Below are positions 1 to 7,735 of a DNA stretch of 10,466 nucleotides, piece after piece. This DNA comes from Chitinophagia bacterium (GTDB lineage Bacteria > Bacteroidota > Bacteroidia > Chitinophagales > Chitinophagaceae). Made by a program: the position numbers and the translations under genes. Location of the stretch: contig RGVM01000045.1 of NCBI GenBank assembly GCA_010027295.1, positions 1 through 10,466 of the forward strand, given 5' to 3'. Every line of letters begins with the position of its first letter. Position 1 is the stretch's first letter. Below the pieces are notes generated by a model. It was not told where the DNA came from and made no database searches. It worked only from the letters and a program-made list of their open reading frames with translations.

Positions 1-1290
1 CTGATTCCGGCTGCCGGGATCCAGGGAAAAGGAGCAACCCCGGTTTTGTAGACTGAAGCCCAGGCCCTCCGGAACAATGCCGGAGCCCATGCCCGCAAAG
101 TTGCTCTGGATGAGGGAGACCATGTTCCCCTCCCGGTCGGCCACGGTAAGGTAGATGGTGTTGCCGAAGGGCGGTACCGATCCCGGTACGATGTCATCTG
201 CCGCCCGTAGCCCATTGATCCGTTCTCTTCGGGTCCGAGCATATGCCTTGCTGGATAGCAGCCGGACAATACCGCTGTCGAGTCCGTCGGCATAAAAGGC
301 AGCGCGGTCCTCATACACCAGTTTCTTGGCTTCGACCAGAAGATGAATGTAATCGGGGCTGGGAAATCCCAATCGACGGATGTCATAGTTCTCCAGGAGA
401 TTCATCATCTGCAGCAGGGCCAGCCCCTGGCTGTTGGGGGGGAGTTGCCAGATCTCATACCCTCTGTAGTCGGTGCTGATCGGAGACACCCATTCAGCGC
501 GATGGGCGGATAGGTCCTCCAGGCTCATCAAACCACCCCCCTCCCGGATGGCCTGCACGATACCCTCTGCAATCCGTCCCTTGTAGAACCCGTCCCTGCC
601 CAGCCGAGAAATCTCGCGAAGACTGGATGCCAATCCGGTATTGGTGAATACATCCCCCTTCCCGGGGGTCCGACCACCGGGCATATACAGGTCCCGATAT
701 CCCTTGTACCCCTTCAGGGTCTCCGCATACCCTTTCCAAAGAAAGGCGATGACCTCCGTGACGGGGAATCCCTCTTCCGCATATTCGATGCCGGAAGACA
801 GGAGATCCTTCATCGGCAGCCTGCCGAACCGACCATGCAGTTCGAACCACGCATCGACACATCCGGGCACCGAAACGGACAGGGCACCGTAGCGGGGTAT
901 CTGGGTGATCCCCTTCTCCCGCAAAAATGCGGCGGACATCCCCCGGGGGGATCGCCCGCTCCCGTTGAGGCCGAAGAGCCGCCTGGCCTTGGCATCCCAG
1001 ACGATCGCGAACAGGTCTCCGCCGATGCCGCATCCGGTGGGCTCCACCAGACCCAGCACGGCATTCGCCGCTATGGCGGCATCCACAGCCGTCCCGCCTT
1101 TTTTCAGGATATCCAGGCCGGCCTGGGTGGCCAGGGGATGGCTGGTAGCGACCATGCCGTTCCTGGCCAACACTTCCGACCTAGATGCAAACCGCTCGTT
1201 GGTATACCTCAACTGGGACCGGCCAACCATGAGGCAGGAAAACGACAGAAACAGGAGGAAAAACCTCCTGCTTCGGAACAGGCCACTTCC
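1..1290 (-). CDS. ggt: Gamma-glutamyltransferase family protein (3' end cut by window)
   Basis: N-terminal nucleophile hydrolase precursor that self-cleaves into large and small subunits. Classical members transfer or hydrolyse gamma-glutamyl groups of glutathione and related peptides in the periplasm. The frame is open from about 1366 to position 1, giving 430 codons from ATG 1290. Family landmarks in order: HPLAT near the mature N-terminus, GGTAVDAAIAAN, PTGCGIGGD, the substrate Arg in LNGSGRSP (codon 954-952, residue 113, matching E. coli Arg114), and GNTIYLTVAD, whose Thr (codon 159-157, residue 378) is the expected autocleavage site and nucleophile. Only about 53 residues of the small subunit are visible. 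A basic then hydrophobic N-terminus (RSRRFFLLFLSFSC) looks like a signal peptide; a lipoprotein Cys is possible but the lipobox is poor. ATG 1323, 8 nt after the SusD stop, is an alternative start adding 11 residues. Family assignment is sure; the substrate is not, because the FSLQNRG segment differs from the classical enzyme. Confidence 0.93.
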
Positions 1291-1331
1291 CATGGAAAGG
1301 AATCCGGGGGAAGTGTGCACCATCCGGCAGC

Positions 1332-2798
1332 CTATTTCACCCACCACAACTTCGTATTGATATCATCAGGACCCTGGGCCTGCACCGCGGACTGGTAATT
1401 CAGCCGGTTGGTCACCTGCACGTCGCTCGGATAGAGGAAACGCACCGGTATCCGGTTGGCGTTGTTGTTGACAAAGGAGGGCGTGAGCACCGGAAGGCCC
1501 GTACGCTTCCACTCATGCCATGCCTGCATGTCGTTGAAGTAAAGGGCAATCCATTTCTGCGTGGCAATCTTCTCCAGGGCCTTCGTCGGTTCGAAAACCA
1601 CATCCGGATGGTTCAGGAATGCCGTTCCGGCGGAAATATTCAATCCAGAGACGGACTTGTAGTAGTCCACAGATGCCTTGATGCCATCCTCGTACAGCGT
1701 CTTGGCATCCCCGGTGGCCCATCCCCGTTGGACGGCTTCTGCCAGGATGAACTTGACTTCGGAAAGGGTCATGACCAAGCCCTGGGCGGCAACCGGCACC
1801 TGGAGCCCGTTATAGTAGATGACACCCAGTGCGGAGACCTTGCGGTCGATGGTGCTGCCCAGGTTCGCATCCAGTTCCCCATTCCTGACCCCCTCGTATC
1901 TGGGCGATCCCGCCGTGACCGATTCCGCAGTGGGCTGGGCGAACACGGGGAGCCTTGGATCCGCCGACCGGTTCATCCGGTCAGACAGATTCTTGCTCAG
2001 CCTCCTGTCCAGAAAGAATCCCGATCGCTGGCCGGTGATGGGGAAGAGATTCGGGGCCTCCACGTATTTCAAGACGGCATTGTCGGCATTGGTGGTAATG
2101 ATCGGCGTCTGTGCAGGATTCGCGAGGATGGCCTGCAACTCGGTTGTGGGATTCACCCGGTTGGACTGCCGCATGGCCAGGCGGAGGATCAGGCTGTTGG
2201 CCAGTTTCTTCCACTTCAGGAAATCGCCGTTGAAGAGGATGTCGTTGCTGATGAGCCCGTTGGATGCCCCCAAAAGGGTGTTGGCGGTTTTCAGATCCGC
2301 GATCAGTCCCTTGTAGATCTGCTCCTGAGTGTCGAACTTGGGAGAATAGACAGGCTCATCCTCCTTCCCCTTCAAGGCCTCGGAATAAGGCAGCGATCCG
2401 TAGCTGTCCGTCATGAGGCTGAAGGCCAGCGCCCGCAGGACGAGGGCGATGCCCTGGTAGTTCTTATGGTTCCGCTCCTGGCTGATCTTCGTCAGCATCT
2501 GGATGTTCCTCAGGTTGTTGTATCCGTTGCTCCACAGGGAGAAAGAACCCCATATGTACCTGTCGGTGTTGGGCTCACGGATCTCTGCAGAATGCTGGGC
2601 GACGATATTGCCCGTAGAGAAGGCATCGTTGGCCATCTGGTTGACCATGCTCCGCACGATGGTGACCATCAGCAGTTCCGGATTGACCGCCTCAGGATTG
2701 TTCGGATTCGTATTGATCTCCTCGAAGTTCTTGGTACATCCTGTCACAAAGAGGGTCGCCAGGGCGAAGATCATGGTAATTCGGCTGAATGTGCTCAT
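1332..2798 (-). CDS. SusD/RagB family nutrient-binding outer membrane lipoprotein (SusD-like_2 type)
   Basis: Surface lipoprotein expected to act as the substrate-binding lid of the SusC/RagA channel encoded just upstream. The 488-residue length is normal for the family. The N-terminus is a lipoprotein signal with lipobox FVTGC, so Cys21 would be acylated. It is followed by NFEEINTNPNNPEAV, the mature N-terminal signature typical of the SusD-like_2 branch, and by alpha-helical TPR-like segments (for example ALVLRALAFSLMTDSYGSLPYSEAL, which is the family's conserved core, here split by position around residues 120-145). The C-terminal part has a typical SusD ending: KWIALYFNDMQAWHEW, then RIPVRFLYPSD. 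The start ATG lies 18 nt after the receptor stop and no Shine-Dalgarno is visible, which is usual in Bacteroidota. The GGT-family gene follows within 8-41 nt, suggesting a three-gene unit. This branch is often paired with peptide or uncharacterised substrates rather than starch, so the ligand cannot be assigned from sequence. Confidence 0.95.
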   Translation of the reverse strand: MSTFSRITMIFALATLFVTGCTKNFEEINTNPNNPEAVNPELLMVTIVRSMVNQMANDAFSTGNIVAQHSAEIREPNTDRYIWGSFSLWSNGYNNLRNIQMLTKISQERNHKNYQGIALVLRALAFSLMTDSYGSLPYSEALKGKEDEPVYSPKFDTQEQIYKGLIADLKTANTLLGASNGLISNDILFNGDFLKWKKLANSLILRLAMRQSNRVNPTTELQAILANPAQTPIITTNADNAVLKYVEAPNLFPITGQRSGFFLDRRLSKNLSDRMNRSADPRLPVFAQPTAESVTAGSPRYEGVRNGELDANLGSTIDRKVSALGVIYYNGLQVPVAAQGLVMTLSEVKFILAEAVQRGWATGDAKTLYEDGIKASVDYYKSVSGLNISAGTAFLNHPDVVFEPTKALEKIATQKWIALYFNDMQAWHEWKRTGLPVLTPSFVNNNANRIPVRFLYPSDVQVTNRLNYQSAVQAQGPDDINTKLWWVK

Positions 2799-2816
2799 AG
2801 CGATAGGTTTGTATGG

Positions 2817-5800
2817 TCAGAACTTAAAGCTGAGGTTGATTCCCAGGCTCTTGGCCGAAGGCAATGTCATGTCTTCAATGCCGGGCAGGATGTTCTCCCC
2901 GGAGATGCCGGACGTATCCGGGTCGATGTGGGGCACATCGGTCCAGAGGGCCAGATTCCGGCCCACCAGCATCAGGGAGAATTCCCTCAGGCCCAGCCTG
3001 GCAATCGCGCGGGAAGGGATGGTATAGCCTATTTTCAATTCCCTGAGCTTCACGAAGGTTGCATCGAATGTCGACTGCTCGGGGTTAAAATATCCTGAAC
3101 CCCAGTACCGCTCGGCCGTGATGTTGACGGTGTTCGGACTGAACGAGCCATCGGGATTCTTCACCACACCCTTGCCCACATACCCATTGTCCCTGCCGGG
3201 GAGCGATTCAATCAGCTGACCCGCCTCGTTGCCCCTGACGTACATGTAGGAGTAGATGGCACCCCCCATCTTCCAGTCAAACAGGGCACTCGCGGTTATG
3301 CCCTTGTAGGTGAACTCGTTCTTTATACCTGCCATCCAATCCGGGTTGTAATTGCCCAGTTTCAGCAGTTCGCTGGTCAGCAGGGGTACGCCATTGGCAT
3401 GTATGATGTTGCCCTGCGGATCACGCTGGAAACCCCTTCCGTACATGTCACCCATACGCTCACCGACCCGCGCCTGGACAGACACATACCGGCTCGGTAA
3501 GGCGTAGGTGTTGATGCCCTCGATCAACTCGATGACCTTGGCCCGGTTGGCAGACCAGTTCACGTTCACATTCCACCGGAAGGTCTTCGTTTTCAAGGGG
3601 ACGGCATTCAGCATGACCTCTATACCCCGACTCCGGATTTCACCGGCATTCAAGAACCGTGAAGTATAGCCGCTGGTCAGATCGATGGGCACGTTGAGGA
3701 TCTGATTCTTGCTGACGGTGTTGTAATAGGTGACGTCGAGCCCGAGCCTGTTTTTGAAGAACTGGAGGTTCATGCCCAGTTCATACGTGTCGAGCATCTC
3801 CGGCAACAGGCCTGCATTGGCGATAGAGGAGGGTTCCGAGACCGCTTGGAAACTCTGCCACGGGGTGGAATAGGCATACACGTTCTTTAGACGGTATGGC
3901 CTGGTGTCGTTGCCGACCCTTGCCCAGCTGGCCCGCAACTTTCCGAAGGAAAGCCCGCCAGAGCGCTTGATGTCGAACAGGTCAGAAAAGACACCGCTGA
4001 AGGAGACCGAAGGATAGAAATAGGAGTTGTTCCTCGACGGCAGGGAGCTCGACCAGTCGTTCCGGGCGGTCACATCCAGGAACAAGGCGTTCTTATACGT
4101 GAGCTGGGAATAGCCGTAAAAGCTGTTGATGCTGTACCTGGAGTCGTACTGCTGGTTGACCAACGGAATCCTCGAGTTGCCCAGATTATAGATCCCGGGG
4201 ACGCTGAGCTGACCTGCTATGGAGGAGAGATCCTCCTCCCGCTGGCTCATGGTATTGCCCCCCAGGGAGACTTTCACATCCCAGTCGCGGGTCATACGCT
4301 TCTGATAGCTCAGCAGGAAATCCGAGTTCCGCTCCTGGAAGAGTATCTTGTCCAGGCGGTACATGCCGAGCGGGAATGCATTGCTACCGGGCGTACGGCG
4401 GCTGTCCCGGCGCTCGTTGGACTGGTCGATGCCCGTCCTAACGAGCAGGCTCAGATTTTCGTTGAACTGATAGGTGAGGTTTACGTTGCCGATCCAGCGC
4501 CCCTTCTGATACCCGTTCAGGTTTTCATACATCGTGTAGTAGGGATTGTCATTGAACTGATAGTTGTAGGTGAAAGGCTGCAAGCCCTCCAGGCCCTTCA
4601 CCCAGTAATCCCGCATCTTGTCGGTTCTGACCTGACGGCCCTCCCATATCCAGGTGTACACGACGCTTTCATTGCCGTAACTCACGACCGGCCTGTTCTT
4701 GCTGGCGATGTCTATGTAGTTGATGGAGGTATTGATGCTCAACTTATCGGTCAACTTCATGCCGGCATTCAGGGCCACGTTGTCCCTCCGCTGATCGGTG
4801 TTGGGGACCATACCTTTCTGGAAAAGATTGGTGTACGAGAACCGATACTGGCCTAATTCATTCCCGCCACTGACGGCGACGTTGTTGGAATACGTATAGC
4901 CCGTCTCGTAGAAATCCTCGACGTTGGAGGGGTAGGGAACCCAATCCACGGTTTCACCGACCCGGGGTGTCCACTCCGTATTCACGGGAATGGCCATTTT
5001 CCTGCCATCCAGTTTCGGTCCCCAACTCCGTCCTCCGTCGCCGATTACATAGATGCCGCCCCGGCCCTGTCCATACTCATTCTGGTAGGTGGGTAAACGG
5101 AGGACGTTCTCCAAGGTGGTCGTCGAGTTCACCGATACGCCAATACCCCTTGACTTGCTGCCCTTCTTGGTGGTGATCAGCACGACCCCGTTTGACGCCC
5201 TCGATCCATACAGTGCCGCTGCCGTGGGGCCTTTCAACACCGATATCGTCTCTATGTCATCCGGATTGATATCCCCGGCCCCGTTCCCATAATCGATGTT
5301 CTGACGTTGCGATGAGGCACTGATATTGTTGTTGATGGGAATCCCATCCACCACGAAAAGGGGCTGATTGTTACCGGCCAGCGAGGTCTCTCCCCGGATC
5401 ACGATCCTTGAAGACCCACCGATGCTGTTCGAGCCGCCCACAACGTTGACCCCGGCGACCCGTCCAGCCAAACTGTTCACCAGATTGGTTTCCCTTGCCT
5501 GAACCAGGGCATCCCCCTTCACCTCCTGGATGGAATACCCCAGGGACTTCCGTTGGCTGGAACGGCCCAGGGCCGTCACCACGACGTCCTCCAACTGCTG
5601 CGTCTCCCGCACTAACATTATCGATAGTGCCTCACCCGAGAGCGGTATGGTCACCTCCCGATAGCCGGACGCTGTGACTTTCAATCTCTCCGAACGCTCA
5701 CACACCAGGCTGAACTCACCACTCCCATCGGTGAGCGTGCTGAGGTTCCTGCCCACCACCGTGATGGTTACGCCCACCAGCACCTCCTTCGAGACGGAAT

Positions 5801-5906
5801 CTGTCACCCTTCCCTTGACACTAACGGACTGTGCAAACGATGTGCCGCAAAAAGTCAATATGAAGAACAGGAACAATGACCCACTCTTACCAATAAATAT
5901 TGCCAT
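2817..5906 (-). CDS. SusC/RagA family TonB-linked outer membrane receptor
   Basis: Outer-membrane beta-barrel that imports substrate using TonB/ExbBD energy, working with the SusD-like lipoprotein downstream. The product is 1029 residues, normal for the family. Order of parts: a signal peptide ending near SFA-Q (cleavage after about residue 25); a carboxypeptidase-regulatory-like beta-sandwich at about 28-100 (VKGRVTDSVSKEVLVGVTI); a TonB-box-like stretch LEDVVVTALG at 105-114; a plug domain at about 118-240, including the SusC signature ending PLFVVDGIPINNN; then a long barrel rich in alternating aromatic residues, ending SLGINLSFKF with a terminal Phe as expected for barrel assembly. There is no extra N-terminal STN domain, so direct anti-sigma signalling is not suggested. 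No frameshift or internal stop is seen, and it ends with TGA. The start ATG at 5906 puts the signal peptide at the N-terminus. The transported substrate is unknown; the neighbouring GGT-family hydrolase favours a peptide-like compound. Confidence 0.97.
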   Translation of the reverse strand: MAIFIGKSGSLFLFFILTFCGTSFAQSVSVKGRVTDSVSKEVLVGVTITVVGRNLSTLTDGSGEFSLVCERSERLKVTASGYREVTIPLSGEALSIMLVRETQQLEDVVVTALGRSSQRKSLGYSIQEVKGDALVQARETNLVNSLAGRVAGVNVVGGSNSIGGSSRIVIRGETSLAGNNQPLFVVDGIPINNNISASSQRQNIDYGNGAGDINPDDIETISVLKGPTAAALYGSRASNGVVLITTKKGSKSRGIGVSVNSTTTLENVLRLPTYQNEYGQGRGGIYVIGDGGRSWGPKLDGRKMAIPVNTEWTPRVGETVDWVPYPSNVEDFYETGYTYSNNVAVSGGNELGQYRFSYTNLFQKGMVPNTDQRRDNVALNAGMKLTDKLSINTSINYIDIASKNRPVVSYGNESVVYTWIWEGRQVRTDKMRDYWVKGLEGLQPFTYNYQFNDNPYYTMYENLNGYQKGRWIGNVNLTYQFNENLSLLVRTGIDQSNERRDSRRTPGSNAFPLGMYRLDKILFQERNSDFLLSYQKRMTRDWDVKVSLGGNTMSQREEDLSSIAGQLSVPGIYNLGNSRIPLVNQQYDSRYSINSFYGYSQLTYKNALFLDVTARNDWSSSLPSRNNSYFYPSVSFSGVFSDLFDIKRSGGLSFGKLRASWARVGNDTRPYRLKNVYAYSTPWQSFQAVSEPSSIANAGLLPEMLDTYELGMNLQFFKNRLGLDVTYYNTVSKNQILNVPIDLTSGYTSRFLNAGEIRSRGIEVMLNAVPLKTKTFRWNVNVNWSANRAKVIELIEGINTYALPSRYVSVQARVGERMGDMYGRGFQRDPQGNIIHANGVPLLTSELLKLGNYNPDWMAGIKNEFTYKGITASALFDWKMGGAIYSYMYVRGNEAGQLIESLPGRDNGYVGKGVVKNPDGSFSPNTVNITAERYWGSGYFNPEQSTFDATFVKLRELKIGYTIPSRAIARLGLREFSLMLVGRNLALWTDVPHIDPDTSGISGENILPGIEDMTLPSAKSLGINLSFKF

Positions 5907-6115
5907 TCTTGTATTTTAGACTGCAACATTACCTGCGACTTGTGAATGAATTGTTAAACGGCAGTTATGCTATAATTAAGCAGGCCCTTAGGTCCTGACG
6001 CTTGTCAGGGTGAATGGTATGGTGATTTTGCCGGAATGATACGGATGACGAATGCGAAGGCGATCGACGAACAGCCAATGGGAAAGAATATAGCCACCGA
6101 TACGTCACGATACCC
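5907..6115. other. Intergenic region upstream of the susC-like gene
   Basis: This 209-bp stretch is the longest gap in the window. It lies between the choice-of-anchor I stop and the receptor start, and it should carry the promoter of the susC-susD-ggt unit. The part next to the receptor (about 5907-5985) is AT-rich compared with the genes. On the minus strand TAATGTTG (5931-5924) is one mismatch from the Bacteroidota -7 consensus TAnnTTTG, but no convincing -33 TTTG lies 19-21 nt upstream, so I do not call a promoter. A small perfect hairpin lies at 5994-6009. I see no gene, tRNA or recognisable riboswitch. Confidence 0.5.
5994..6009 (-). terminator. Possible terminator or leader hairpin
   Basis: CCTGAC and GTCAGG form a perfect 6-bp stem around a 4-nt loop. 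It lies about 107 nt after the choice-of-anchor I stop and about 88 nt before the receptor start. On the minus strand no run of T follows directly, only an AT-rich stretch about 15 nt later, so an intrinsic terminator is not well supported. A structured leader or a chance palindrome are equally possible. Confidence 0.25.
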
Positions 6116-7636
6116 CTACAGCGTGTTGGCCTTGTAAATCTTGATGAACCCGTCGTTCTCGCTCGACACCACAATCAGGCTCTGCCGGATCGGACTCCTG
6201 GAGGCAGGGATGAAGAGGATCCCCTCGGGCGCGTCGCCGGTCTTGTACATCTTCACGAACGTGGGCGCCGTCGGGTTCGTGACGTCATACACGGCGAAGG
6301 CGTCCGCCCGCTCCATGCCCACCACGGCGATTTGCTTGCTGCCGACACGTCCCACGGTGATGGCCTCGGGCTCGACACTCTTGTCATCACTCCGCCCGTC
6401 GTCGTAGACCTGCAGCTCCAGGGCCTTCTTGTCCAGCTCGTTTTTACTGTCGTAAACCTGCTCGCCGGTGGAGGCATTCCAGACGCTGAACGAGCGGCCA
6501 CCCAGGGAATAGATCGCATCGAAGTCGCCGTCGTTATCGGTATCGCCCAGCGTCGAGGTCACGTTCAGCCTGCCCAGCTGAGCATCCGTCTTGAGCGAAG
6601 TGGCCGTCGGGAACACCGTCGGGTCCAGTTGGTACAGGGACGAACCCAGCCGCCGCATCTCGGTGTACCCTGCATACTCCCGGGCATCCCCCTCGTTGGC
6701 TGTGAACAAATACGTCGTGCCGTTATACTTTGCAGATGCGATGGCATCCGGCTGGTACATGCCGAAGACGTTGGGAAAGCGGGTATTGAACTCGATCTTG
6801 CCGTCGCGGTCGCTGAAGTCGCTCTCATTGCCCGCCGCGCCATAGTTCTTGAACCCAAGGGGCATGATTTTCGTGAACACCCCGGCTACGATGTCCAGCT
6901 CCGCGATGGCGTTGTTCTCCTGGAGGGTGACCCAGGCGGTCTTGGAATCTTCGGAGACGGCGATGTACTCCGGCTCGATGTCCTTGAGGAAATCGCGGCC
7001 GGGACCATAGACTCGGAAACCCTTGGCCGTCAGGGCCGACAGCTGGCCCTGGAGGGCGGCGAAATTGATGGTCCTCACACTGTAGTCGGACACGCGGATG
7101 ATGGATACCGAACCCTCGTGATCCACCGTGTAAGTGTCGTTCGGCTCGCCTGCGTTGGCCGTGAGGATGTACTGGCCATCCTTGGTATACGTCACCATGT
7201 CGGGGAGCGCACCGACATCCACCGTCTTGATTTCCGAGAAGGTGTTGGCACTGAAGATCACCACCTTGCCATTACCCTGCTTGTTGGTGGATTCGATGGC
7301 GGCTGCGAGCTTGCTGTCGTACACGTCGAGGCTGTTGACGAATCCGCCGTACGGGGCCATGGAGATGGACGCGATCACACTGGCCGAAGTGGGAATGGCC
7401 AGATCGATGACGTCGATCTTGCTCACCGGGCCGTTGTTGACGGCGAACAGGCGCTTGGATGCCTCATCATAGGTGGTGATCTCGGCGGCATTGGCTCCCC
7501 CCAATCCGAGGGAACGGATCTCCTGATAGGAGGACAGATCCTCGTTGAGGGTGTTCTCAAGCGGCTCTTCAGGGACGCTTTCCTTCCTTCAACCCAGCAG
7601 CAACAGGGGTATCAAAGCCAACGCGACGTATCTCAT
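6116..7636 (-). CDS. Choice-of-anchor I family protein, interrupted by an in-frame TGA at the lipobox Cys
   Basis: Secreted protein with a beta-propeller-like repeat fold; the family has no well-defined biochemical role. Recognisable family blocks are VKYDEASKRLF-like AEITTYDEASKRLFAVNNG, GQYILTANAGEPNDTY, DGKIEFNTRF with MYQPDAIAS, FTANEGDAREY, an acidic DTDNDGDFDAIY loop that may bind calcium, FSVWNASTGEQVYDS, and DDKSVEPEAITVG with APEGILFIPA near the C-terminus. The uninterrupted part is 6116-7504, where the only usable start is a TTG with no ribosome binding site. The same frame continues upstream through LSSYQEIRSLG to a signal-like peptide, MRYVALALIPLLLLG, starting at ATG 7636. These two parts are separated only by TGA at 7591-7589, exactly where the lipoprotein Cys is expected. 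The intact gene would encode 506 residues. As written, the secreted product cannot be made by normal decoding, so this is a recent pseudogene or a sequence error. Family call is strong; functional state is uncertain. Confidence 0.85.
7589..7591 (-). other. In-frame TGA replacing the lipobox cysteine codon
   Basis: The minus-strand codon after MRYVALALIPLLLLG is TGA. A single change at plus-strand position 7589 (T to G or T to A) would give TGC or TGT, restoring the lipobox LLLGC followed by RKES. The frame matches on both sides, so a substitution explains it better than an indel. Confidence 0.85.
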
Positions 7637-7735
7637 ATATGTCGATTTTTAGGCCGCGAAGGTCTCCCCGCCATATTACCCTTGTGTGAAGAAGATATTA
7701 GCGGAATATGAAATATCGCCCGAAAGATGTGAGGA
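7637..7735. other. Short intergenic region between symporter and choice-of-anchor I genes
   Basis: This 99-bp gap is AT-rich near the symporter stop. On the minus strand GATATT and AATATC (7717-7712 and 7699-7694) form an inverted repeat around a 12-nt loop, followed by TTCTTC. It could act as a weak terminator, but the stem is AT-only apart from its outer pair. No clear promoter consensus is visible before the ATG at 7636. Confidence 0.3.

Noticed and set aside
494..1033. Possible frameshift in the GGT-family gene suggested by a second long minus-strand frame
   Set aside because: Translating the family frame codon by codon from 1320 to 1 shows no stop and continuous GGT motifs, so the other frame is a shadow.
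1515..3098. Long plus-strand open frame (527 codons) antisense to the SusD-like gene
   Set aside because: It covers the SusD-like gene and the end of the receptor gene, has no recognisable domain, and is rich in Arg, Gly and Val as expected for an antisense frame in GC-rich DNA.
7559..7591. Selenocysteine insertion at the TGA of the choice-of-anchor I gene
   Set aside because: A 5-bp stem (7580-7576 with 7563-7559) lies 8 nt after the TGA, but it is short with a 12-nt loop and lacks bacterial SECIS features that I can recognise. A selenocysteine at a lipidation site has no precedent that I know of.
6332..7711. Long plus-strand open frame (459 codons) antisense to the choice-of-anchor I gene
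   Set aside because: No family resemblance; it spans the conserved gene and the gap beyond it. The minus-strand frame carries clear family blocks.
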